A DNA stretch of 64,000 nt from Pseudomonas putida (GTDB taxonomy: Bacteria > Pseudomonadota > Gammaproteobacteria > Pseudomonadales > Pseudomonadaceae): NCBI RefSeq assembly GCF_001636055.1, contig NZ_CP011789.1, positions 868,001 through 932,000 of the forward strand, written 5' to 3'. The position numbers and the translations under genes are program-made. How positions within the stretch are numbered: the stretch's first letter is position 1; each line of letters opens with the position of its first letter. A model generated the notes under the pieces. It was given only the letters and a program-made list of their open reading frames with translations. It ran no database searches and had not been told where the DNA came from. Positions 19,177 through 26,852 of the stretch are shown here, one piece after another.

Positions 19177-21870
19177 TCAGGCCACCGGCCCGCGCGGGTA
19201 GCGCCTGAGCTTGTCGACCAGCTCGCGCCCGGGGATCGGCCGGTCGAACAGATAGCCCTGGCCGACGTCACAGCGGTGGCGACGCAGGAATGCCAGTTGT
19301 TCGGAGGTCTCGATGCCTTCGGCGACCACCTTGAGCTTGAGGTTGTGGGCCATGGCCACCACCGCCGAGGTGATCTCCATGTCGTCCTGGTTGGCGGGGA
19401 TCTCGCTGATGAAGCTGCGATCGATCTTGATGATGTCGATGGGAAACTTCTTCAGGTAGCTCAGCGATGAATAGCCGGTACCGAAGTCATCCATGGCCAG
19501 GGTCAGACCCAGCTGCTTGAGCTCGTCGAGCTGGCGCCGGGTGTCTTCGGTGGCTTCAAGCAGCAGGCCCTCGGTCAGCTCCAGCTCCAGCAGGTGCGGG
19601 GGTAGCGCTTCTTCCTTGAGAATGGCGCCAATCGAGCTAACCAGCTCGGGGTCGGAAAACTGCTTGGGCGACAGGTTGATCGCCACATGCAGGTTGCCCA
19701 TGCCGGCCTCGCGCAATTCCTGGCTCATGCGGCACGACTGGCGCACCACCCATTTGCCGATGGGGATGATCAGGCCGGTCTCCTCGGCCACGCTGATGAA
19801 CTGGTCGGGGCGGATCATGCCGCGCTCGGGGTGGTTCCAGCGCAGCAGCGCCTCCAGGCCCAGCAGGCGACCACTGCGCAGGCACAGCTTGGGCTGGTAG
19901 AAGACCTCCAGCTCGTTCTGGGTCAGGGCCCGGCGCAGGTTGTTCTCGACGAACAGCTTGTAGCTGGCCTCGGCGTTGAGCACTTCGGTGAACACCTGGA
20001 CCTGATGCTTGCCGTTGGCCTTGGCCTTGTGCAGGGCCAGGCCTGCGTTCTTCATCAGGGTCTGCGGGTCGGCGCCGTGCAGGGGCGCGCAGGCCAGGCC
20101 CACGGAGGCGGTGACGTTGATCAGCTGGTTGTCGACGAACATGGGTTTGTCGAGGGTGCGCAGCAACTGCTGGGCGATGTTCTGGCCGTCTTCGAGGCTG
20201 GTGTCGTCCAGCAGCACGGCGAACTCGTTGCTGGCAAAGCGCGCCAGGCTGCCACCGCTGCTGAGGCTGTTGCGCAGACGGCGGGCCAGGCTGATCAGCA
20301 GCTTGTCGCCGGTCTGGTGGCCGAGGCTGTCGTTGATCCGCTTGAAGTTATCGATGTCGACCAGCAGCAGGCAGATCGGGCTGTCGCCGTCGCGAGCGAA
20401 GCGTTCGTCGAGGCTGCGGATGAACGCCGGGCGGTTGCCCAAGCTGGTGAGGTTGTCGGTGTAGGCCAGGCGCTCGATGCGTTGCTGGGCAAGCTTGCTC
20501 TGGGTGACGTCTTCGTAGATGCCGATGTAGTGGGTCAGCTCGCGGTTGTCGCCATACACCTTGGAAATCGATAACTGGCCCCAGTAGGGCTCCAGGCTCT
20601 TGCGCCGGCTCTTGAATTCACCTTGCCAGCTGTTGCCCATGGCCAGGCTCGACGGTGAGTCGAACAGGATCTGGCTGAGGTTTTCCAGTGCCGGCAGCTC
20701 GGCCAGGTGGTGGCCCTGCACTTCGTCGGTGCTGTACTGGGTAATGGCGGTGAAGCTTGGGTTGACGTACTCCACCACCCCGTCGCGGTTGACCAGCAGG
20801 AAGGCGCTGGCGCTTTGCTCTACCGCGCGCTGGAACAGGTGCAGGGCGCTGGTGGCGGTGCGGCGGTTGTGGTTGGTGATGACCTGGGCGAACTGGTCGG
20901 CCAGCTCACCGGCAAAGGCGATTTCGTCGGACTGCCAGGCCCGCGGCTGGCCGGTCTGCTCCAGACAGAGCACGCCGACTACCTGGCCGTCGACGCGGAT
21001 ACTGGCATCGAGCATGGCATTGTCGGCGGTGTTGAGCAGGCCCTGGACCATGTCCCGGGTGCGTGGGTCATGGCTGGCGTTGTGGGCGTCGATGGCGCGG
21101 CTGGCGTGCAGGGCGTCGAGGTAATCCGGGTAGTGGCTGGCGTCGATCGGCTGCGGCAGGCGGTGGGCCTGCTCGTGCTGGAACCAGGCGGTGATCGGTT
21201 CCAGGCGTTGCTCGTTGAGGTACCAGATGCTGGCGCAGTCGAGTTTGTAGATTTCGCAGGCGCTACGGGTGATCAGTTCGGCCGCTTCGAGCAAGGAGTT
21301 GCTGGCGCTGTAGCGCTGGCGTGCCAGGCGCAGGATCAGGTCCTGCTGGGCACGCACCCGCTCCAGGTGTTCGAGTTGCTCCTGCTGGGCGCGCTGGTTG
21401 AGTTGCAGGGCCAGCTGCAGGCGGCTGTTGCGTGACTCGAGATCGTTTGCGTCCTGGCCTGGGGTTTCCTCGGCCTGGTCGTCCAGCACCGTGAGGTAGC
21501 CGCGCAGCAGCTGGCGATTGTGCTGCTTGTAGGCCTCGCCGACTTCCAGCAAGCGCAGGGGCCCGGAGCCCGCGTGCAGGGTATAGCGCACGCGGTAGTG
21601 GTTGCGCCGCGCCAGTTGCAGTTGGATCTCGTCATGCAGCTTGTAGCGCGCTTCAGGCTCCATGAGGCTGGCATAGGGCGAGCCGATCAGGGCGCAGAGC
21701 TCGGCCGCGGGCAGGCCGAACTGGCGATCGCAGCCAGGGTCGAGGTAGAGCATCGCCCAACTGGCTTCGTTCAGCCGCTCGAAACGCAGCATCCCGAGCC
21801 GCGAGGGCACGGGTAACTGCGTCACGACCTCGGCCGCCACACGGCTGGCGGCATCGGGTTGGCTTTTCAT
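19177..21870 (-). CDS. dipA: DipA-like PAS-GAF-GGDEF-EAL c-di-GMP phosphodiesterase
   Basis: An 897-residue cytosolic protein, close in length and locus (next to aceF and msrA) to P. aeruginosa DipA, a c-di-GMP phosphodiesterase needed for biofilm dispersion. Order: N-terminal PAS-like region (about 20-130), GAF (about 200-360), PAS (about 370-490), GGDEF (about 490-650), EAL (about 655-890). The GGDEF signature is degenerate (RFASNEFAVLLDD, near residue 545), so cyclase activity is not expected. EAL is intact (LGLEALLRWNHPERG, near residue 673) with AMDDFGTGYSSLSYL and KIDRSFI. ATG 21870 is chosen because the longer in-frame extension has no domain and runs into the aceF terminator. Confidence 0.9.
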   Translation of the reverse strand: MKSQPDAASRVAAEVVTQLPVPSRLGMLRFERLNEASWAMLYLDPGCDRQFGLPAAELCALIGSPYASLMEPEARYKLHDEIQLQLARRNHYRVRYTLHAGSGPLRLLEVGEAYKQHNRQLLRGYLTVLDDQAEETPGQDANDLESRNSRLQLALQLNQRAQQEQLEHLERVRAQQDLILRLARQRYSASNSLLEAAELITRSACEIYKLDCASIWYLNEQRLEPITAWFQHEQAHRLPQPIDASHYPDYLDALHASRAIDAHNASHDPRTRDMVQGLLNTADNAMLDASIRVDGQVVGVLCLEQTGQPRAWQSDEIAFAGELADQFAQVITNHNRRTATSALHLFQRAVEQSASAFLLVNRDGVVEYVNPSFTAITQYSTDEVQGHHLAELPALENLSQILFDSPSSLAMGNSWQGEFKSRRKSLEPYWGQLSISKVYGDNRELTHYIGIYEDVTQSKLAQQRIERLAYTDNLTSLGNRPAFIRSLDERFARDGDSPICLLLVDIDNFKRINDSLGHQTGDKLLISLARRLRNSLSSGGSLARFASNEFAVLLDDTSLEDGQNIAQQLLRTLDKPMFVDNQLINVTASVGLACAPLHGADPQTLMKNAGLALHKAKANGKHQVQVFTEVLNAEASYKLFVENNLRRALTQNELEVFYQPKLCLRSGRLLGLEALLRWNHPERGMIRPDQFISVAEETGLIIPIGKWVVRQSCRMSQELREAGMGNLHVAINLSPKQFSDPELVSSIGAILKEEALPPHLLELELTEGLLLEATEDTRRQLDELKQLGLTLAMDDFGTGYSSLSYLKKFPIDIIKIDRSFISEIPANQDDMEITSAVVAMAHNLKLKVVAEGIETSEQLAFLRRHRCDVGQGYLFDRPIPGRELVDKLRRYPRGPVA

Positions 21871-22062
21871 CGAAGACTCGCTTGAACAAGGCGTTTGGCG
21901 CGGTATGCCGCAGGTAAGCGGCGGTGCGTTGAGCAAGGGTGCATCATGTCCCGTGGGCTGGCAAGCGGCCATATGGGGCAGCGTATGCAGGTTGTCGGCT
22001 GGGCGTGGGAAATCTGAAGCTTGTGCGCCTCGCGGCCCTTCATGGGGAGGGTGTTTCCAGGC

Positions 22063-22087
22063 AAAAAAAGCCCCGCCAGGGGCGGGG
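22063..22087 (-). terminator. Rho-independent terminator of aceEF
   Basis: On the minus strand a GC stem (CCCCGCC/GGCGGGG, three-base loop) is followed by CTTTTTTT. It lies about 70 bases beyond the aceF stop. Confidence 0.85.
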
Positions 22088-22120
22088 TTGAGGTACGAGC
22101 GTGGCAGCTCGAAATCGGTA

Positions 22121-22145
22121 CCGCCTCCCCGGTTGGGGGAGGCGG
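22121..22145. other. Hairpin just beyond aceF
   Basis: A 10-bp perfect stem CCGCCTCCCC/GGGGAGGCGG with a short loop, 10 bases after the aceF stop and without a T-run. It may protect the aceEF mRNA 3' end ahead of the real terminator at 22063-22087. Confidence 0.55.
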
Positions 22146-22154
22146 GGTGCAGCA

Positions 22155-23810
22155 TTACAGCAGCAGCGTGCGGATGTCCGTCAGCAGGTCGCCCAGGCGC
22201 TTGGTGAAGCGCGCAGCGGCAGCGCCGTTGATCACACGGTGATCGTAGGACAGCGACAGCGGCAGCATCAGCTTCGGCTGGAAGGCCTTGCCGTCCCAGA
22301 CTGGCTGGATGGTCGCCTTGGAAACACCGAGGATCGCCACTTCCGGCGCGTTGACGATCGGCGTGAAGCCGGTGCCGCCAATGTGACCGAGGCTGGAGAT
22401 GGTGAAGCAGGCACCCTGCATGTCGTCGGCCGACAGCTTCTTGGTGCGGGCTTTTTCAGCCAGCGCAGCTGCTTCGCCAGCCAGTTGCAGCAGGCTCTTC
22501 TGGTCGACGTTCTTGATCACAGGGACCAGCAGGCCATCCGGGGTGTCCACGGCGAAGCCGACGTTGACGTACTTCTTGCGGATGATGGCCTTGCCGCTCG
22601 GCGCCAGCGAACTGTTGAAGTCCGGCAGCTCCTTGAGCAGGTGGGCACAGGCCTTGAGCAGCAGCGGCAGAACGGTCAGCTTGACGCCGGCCTTCTCCGC
22701 CACGGCCTTCTGCGCAACGCGGAAGGCTTCCAGCTCGGTGATGTCGGCGGAATCGAACTGGGTCACGTGCGGTACGTTCAGCCAGCTGCGGTGCAGGTTG
22801 GCAGCACCGACCTGCATCAGGCGTGTCAGGGCGACTTCCTCGACTTCACCGAACTTGCTGAAGTCCACGGCCGGGATCGGCGGGATGCCGGCACCACCGG
22901 TCGCACCGGCGGCTGCCGGAGCTTCCTTGGCCTTCTGCATCATCGCCTTGACGTAGACCTGCACGTCTTCTTTCAGGATGCGGCCGTGCGGGCCAGTGGC
23001 GGCAACAGCGCCCAGGTCGACACCGAATTCACGCGCCAGCTGACGAACGGCAGGGCCTGCGTGAACCTTGGCGTTGCTGCCAGCAGCCGGTGCGGTAGCA
23101 ACCGGTGCAGGGGCAGCAGCTGGGGCGGCAGCGGCGGCAGCGGCGGGTGCGGCGGCCGGAGCAGCTTCGGCCTTGGCGGCTTCGGGGGCAGCAGCAGGTG
23201 CCGGAGCGGCAGCCGGAGCTGCGCCCGCGACTTTCAGCTTGAAGATCAGGTCGCCAGTGCCGACTTCATCTTCCAGCTTGCACAGGACTTCCTCGACCAC
23301 GCCAGCGGCAGGCGATGGGATTTCCATGGAAGCCTTGTCGGATTCCAGGGTGATCAGCGACTGGTCGGCTTCGACGGTGTCGCCGACCTTGACCAGCACT
23401 TCGATGATCTTGGCCTTGCCCGACGAACCGATATCCGGCACGTGGATGTCCTGCACGCTGGCGGCAGCCGGTGCTGCGGCAGGCGCAGGAGCAGGGGCGG
23501 CTTCAGCGGCGGGTGCTGCGGCCGCAGGGGCGTCAGCAGCCGGAGCGGCGGCCGGAGCCTCAGGCGCCGCAGCGGCGCCCTCGGCTTCCAGGACCAGCAG
23601 TTCGTCGCCTTCTTTCAGGCGATCGCCCAGCTTGACCTTCAGCTCCTTGATGACGCCGGCCTTGGGGGCCGGGATCTCCATGGAGGCCTTGTCCGACTCC
23701 AGGGTCAGCAGGCTCTGGTCCGCTTCGATGCGGTCGCCGACCTTGACGAACAGTTCGATGATTTCACCTTCACCGCTGCCGATGTCAGGTACGCGAATGA
23801 GTTCGCTCAC
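22155..23810 (-). CDS. aceF: Dihydrolipoyllysine acetyltransferase, E2 of pyruvate dehydrogenase
   Basis: E2 core of the pyruvate dehydrogenase complex, which transfers acetyl from lipoamide to CoA. The 551 residues hold two lipoyl domains (lipoyl Lys in ESDKASMEIPAP and ESDKASMEIPSP) joined by long Ala/Pro linkers. An E3/E1-binding domain follows (HAGPAVRQLAREFGVDLG), then a catalytic domain with SYDHRVINGAAAARF. It lies 12 bases after the aceE stop, same strand. Confidence 0.97.
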   Translation of the reverse strand: MSELIRVPDIGSGEGEIIELFVKVGDRIEADQSLLTLESDKASMEIPAPKAGVIKELKVKLGDRLKEGDELLVLEAEGAAAAPEAPAAAPAADAPAAAAPAAEAAPAPAPAAAPAAASVQDIHVPDIGSSGKAKIIEVLVKVGDTVEADQSLITLESDKASMEIPSPAAGVVEEVLCKLEDEVGTGDLIFKLKVAGAAPAAAPAPAAAPEAAKAEAAPAAAPAAAAAAAPAAAPAPVATAPAAGSNAKVHAGPAVRQLAREFGVDLGAVAATGPHGRILKEDVQVYVKAMMQKAKEAPAAAGATGGAGIPPIPAVDFSKFGEVEEVALTRLMQVGAANLHRSWLNVPHVTQFDSADITELEAFRVAQKAVAEKAGVKLTVLPLLLKACAHLLKELPDFNSSLAPSGKAIIRKKYVNVGFAVDTPDGLLVPVIKNVDQKSLLQLAGEAAALAEKARTKKLSADDMQGACFTISSLGHIGGTGFTPIVNAPEVAILGVSKATIQPVWDGKAFQPKLMLPLSLSYDHRVINGAAAARFTKRLGDLLTDIRTLLL

Positions 23811-23822
23811 TTAAGTTACTCC

Positions 23823-26468
23823 TCAGCAGTCCAGTGGGTTGCGCTTGTCCGGGTCGATGCCGAACTTGACGATGGCGTCAGCGACAACCTTCGGTTCGAT
23901 CTCGCCACGGTCAGCCAGGGCTTCCAGGGCAGCCAGCACCACGAAGTGACGGTCGACTTCGAAGAAGTGACGCAGCTTCTTGCGGCTGTCGCTGCGACCG
24001 TAGCCATCGGTACCCAGGACCTTGAACTCTTTGCTTGGTACCCACTGGCGAATCTGCTCGGCGAACAGCTTCATGTAGTCGGTGGAGGCGATGACCGGAC
24101 CCTTGCGACCGCTCAGGCACTGCTCGACGTAGGTCTGCTGTGGCTTCTGGCCAGGCTTGAGGCGGTTGGCGCGTTCCACGGCCAGGCCGTCGCGACGCAG
24201 TTCGTTGAAGCTGGTGACGCTCCACACATCGGCACCGATGTTGAACTCTTCACGCAGGATCTTCGCCGCTTCGCGGACTTCACGCAGGATGGTGCCGGAG
24301 CCCATCAGCTGAACGTGGTGCGCCGCTTCGCGGGTGTCTTCTTCCAGCAGGTACATGCCCTTGATGATGCCTTCCTCGGCACCGGCCGGGATGGCAGGCT
24401 GCTGGTAGGATTCGTTCATCACGGTGATGTAGTAGAAGATGTCCTGTTGCTCTTCGGTCATCTTCTTCATGCCGTCCTGGATGATCACCGCCAGCTCGTA
24501 GCCGTAGGTCGGATCGTAGGTGCGGCAGTTCGGGATGGTGCCCGCCATCATGTGGCTGTGACCGTCTTCGTGCTGCAGGCCTTCGCCGTTCAGCGTGGTA
24601 CGGCCGGCGGTACCGCCGATCAGGAAGCCACGGGTGCGGCTGTCGCCAGCGGCCCAGGCGAGGTCACCGATACGCTGGAAGCCGAACATCGAGTAGAAGA
24701 TGTAGAACGGCAGCATCGGCTGGTTGTGGCAGCTGTACGAAGTACCGGCAGCGATGAAGGACGACATGGCGCCGGCTTCGTTGATGCCTTCTTCGAGGAT
24801 CTGGCCCTTCTTGTCCTCGCGGTAGAACATCACCTGGTCTTTATCGACTGGCTCGTAGAGCTGGCCGACCGACGAGTAGATGCCCAGCTGGCGGAACATG
24901 CCTTCCATACCGAAGGTACGGGCTTCGTCCGGGATGATCGGGACGATGCGCTGGCCGATTTCCTTGTCCTTGACCAGTTGCGCCAGGATGCGCACGAAGG
25001 CCATGGTGGTGGAGATTTCGCGGTCGCCCGAGCCGTCGAGGATCGCTTTGAGCGTCTCCAGTGGCGGGGTCGGAACGCTGAAGCTCTTGGCGCGGCGTTG
25101 TGGCACGAAGCCACCCAGTGCGGCGCGACGCTCGGCCAGGTACTTGGCTTCGGCGGAACCTTCTTCAGGCTTGAAGAACGGCAGGTTCTCGAGGTCGGCG
25201 TCCTTGACCGGAATGTCGAAGCGGTCGCGGAAGTGACGCAGGCTGTCGACGTCGACTTTCTTGGTGTTGTGCGCGGTGTTCTTGGCTTCGCCAGCACCGG
25301 TACCGTAACCCTTGATGGTCTTGGCCAGGATGACGGTCGGCTGCTCTTTGTGGTTCACAGCCTGGTGGTACGCCGCGTAGACCTTGTACGGGTCGTGGCC
25401 GCCACGGTTGAGCTTCCAGATCTCGTCGTCGGACAGGTCTTCGACCATGGCCTTGAGCTCTGGGGTGTTGAAGAAGTTCTCGCGGACGTACGCGCCGTCC
25501 TTGGCCTTGTAGTTCTGGTACTCGCCGTCGATGACTTCGTCCATGCGGCGCTGCAGGGCACCGTTGGTGTCCTTGGCCAGCAGTGGGTCCCAGAAGCGGC
25601 CCCAGACGACCTTGTTGACGTTCCAGCCACCGCCACGGAACACGCCTTCGAGTTCCTGGATGATCTTGCCGTTGCCGCGAACCGGGCCGTCGAGGCGCTG
25701 CAGGTTGCAGTTGATGACGAAGATCAGGTTGTCCAGCTTCTCGCGGCCGGCCAGGGCGATCGCGCCCAGGGATTCCGGCTCGTCGCACTCGCCGTCGCCC
25801 ATGAAGCACCAGACCTTCTGCTTGCCGGCCGGGATGAAGCCGCGGGCTTCCAGGTACTTCATGAAGCGTGCCTGGTAGATCGCCTGGATCGGACCCAGAC
25901 CCATCGAAACGGTCGGGAACTGCCAGAAGTCAGGCATCAGCCATGGGTGCGGGTACGAAGACAGGCCGTTGCCGTCCACTTCCTGGCGGAAGTTGTTCAT
26001 CTGCTCTTCGCTGATGCGGCCTTCCATGAAGGCGCGGGCGTAGACGCCTGGCGAAGCGTGGCCCTGGAAGAAGATCAGGTCGCCGCCGTGTTCTTCGGTC
26101 GGGGCCTGGAAGAAGTAGTTGAAGCCGATGTCGTAGAGGGTGGCGCTGGAGGCGAAGCTCGAGATGTGTCCGCCCAGGTCCGAGTCCTTCAGGTTGGTGC
26201 GCATGACCATGGCCAAGGCGTTCCAACGCACCATCGAGCGAATGCGGCGTTCCATGAACAGGTCGCCAGGCATGCGTGCTTCGTGGGTGACAGGGATGGT
26301 GTTGCGGTATGGCGTGGTGATCGCGTAAGGCAGCTGGGAACCACTGCGGGTGGCCAGCTCGCCCATGCGGGTCATCAGGTAATGAGCGCGGTCTTCGCCT
26401 TCTTTGTCGAGGACCGACTCCAGGGCATCCAGCCATTCCTGGGTTTCGATAGGATCGAGGTCTTGCAT
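23823..26468 (-). CDS. aceE: Pyruvate dehydrogenase E1 component, homodimeric
   Basis: TPP-dependent decarboxylase of the pyruvate dehydrogenase complex, 881 residues, typical of the gammaproteobacterial homodimeric E1. The TPP/Mg motif is GDGECDEPESLGAIAL (about residue 225-240). Other family segments are ETQEWLDAL at the N-terminus and GTAGRTTLNGEGLQHEDGHS in the middle. It is the first gene of aceEF. Two identical-type palindromes in its upstream region (26579-26593, 26632-26644) are probable operator sites. Confidence 0.97.
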   Translation of the reverse strand: MQDLDPIETQEWLDALESVLDKEGEDRAHYLMTRMGELATRSGSQLPYAITTPYRNTIPVTHEARMPGDLFMERRIRSMVRWNALAMVMRTNLKDSDLGGHISSFASSATLYDIGFNYFFQAPTEEHGGDLIFFQGHASPGVYARAFMEGRISEEQMNNFRQEVDGNGLSSYPHPWLMPDFWQFPTVSMGLGPIQAIYQARFMKYLEARGFIPAGKQKVWCFMGDGECDEPESLGAIALAGREKLDNLIFVINCNLQRLDGPVRGNGKIIQELEGVFRGGGWNVNKVVWGRFWDPLLAKDTNGALQRRMDEVIDGEYQNYKAKDGAYVRENFFNTPELKAMVEDLSDDEIWKLNRGGHDPYKVYAAYHQAVNHKEQPTVILAKTIKGYGTGAGEAKNTAHNTKKVDVDSLRHFRDRFDIPVKDADLENLPFFKPEEGSAEAKYLAERRAALGGFVPQRRAKSFSVPTPPLETLKAILDGSGDREISTTMAFVRILAQLVKDKEIGQRIVPIIPDEARTFGMEGMFRQLGIYSSVGQLYEPVDKDQVMFYREDKKGQILEEGINEAGAMSSFIAAGTSYSCHNQPMLPFYIFYSMFGFQRIGDLAWAAGDSRTRGFLIGGTAGRTTLNGEGLQHEDGHSHMMAGTIPNCRTYDPTYGYELAVIIQDGMKKMTEEQQDIFYYITVMNESYQQPAIPAGAEEGIIKGMYLLEEDTREAAHHVQLMGSGTILREVREAAKILREEFNIGADVWSVTSFNELRRDGLAVERANRLKPGQKPQQTYVEQCLSGRKGPVIASTDYMKLFAEQIRQWVPSKEFKVLGTDGYGRSDSRKKLRHFFEVDRHFVVLAALEALADRGEIEPKVVADAIVKFGIDPDKRNPLDC

Positions 26469-26578
26469 GGCTTGCTCCAGGGCGGAAAGGCAACCAGAAT
26501 CGGAAGCCTGAGTTTGCGACTGGCCTTTTGGGCAGACGTCGTGAATTCTTGGATTTGCCGGACAGTCATCCGGCGCCG

Positions 26579-26593
26579 TGTAGTTTTACTACA
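26579..26593. promoter_or_regulatory. Operator-like palindrome 1 upstream of aceE
   Basis: TGTAGTTTTACTACA, 6-bp perfect arms around a three-base spacer. It lies 111 bases upstream of the aceE start. A second copy is 38 bases away. The GT-N-AC type symmetry is typical of GntR-family regulators, to which the pyruvate regulator PdhR belongs; the actual binder is not known from sequence. Confidence 0.6.
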
Positions 26594-26631
26594 AATGCTT
26601 CGGCATTTCATGCTTTTGAGCAGTCGGGGGA

Positions 26632-26644
26632 GTAGTAATACTAC
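26632..26644. promoter_or_regulatory. Operator-like palindrome 2 upstream of aceE
   Basis: GTAGTAATACTAC, 5-bp perfect arms with a three-base spacer, same arms as palindrome 1. Centre-to-centre distance is 52 bases, close to five helical turns, which would allow cooperative binding on one DNA face. Confidence 0.6.
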
Positions 26645-26852
26645 AGAAAAACGGCTTGTGGCCGCCTTTCGGGTTGTGGAGAAAAACGTTCCTGTTGGTT
26701 GGTATCGCACTGGCACAAGAGGTTTCTTGATGTTTCGTACCAATGATTTGAGTTTTTCAGCTATTTACAACTTTTGTATGACAGTCCAACCGCGGTCCGT
26801 CCCTCTTTCGCCTGCACTCACCCCTCTCATTCACGCCGATCAAGGATAGACC

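Larger units (their letters stand above)
26469..26852. other. Divergent aceE/glnE intergenic region
   Basis: A 384-base gap with two divergent genes. The aceE-proximal half is AT-richer and holds two GTAGT-N3-ACTAC palindromes, listed separately. The glnE-proximal part shows no motif beyond a CAAGGAT ribosome binding site at about 26840. I see no small gene. Confidence 0.7.

Noticed and set aside
22101..26849. A 1582-codon open frame on the + strand opposite aceF and aceE
   Set aside because: It is the antisense shadow of two certain genes in GC-rich DNA. Its translation has the Val/Asp/Gly/Gln-rich look of antisense frames and no recognisable domain.
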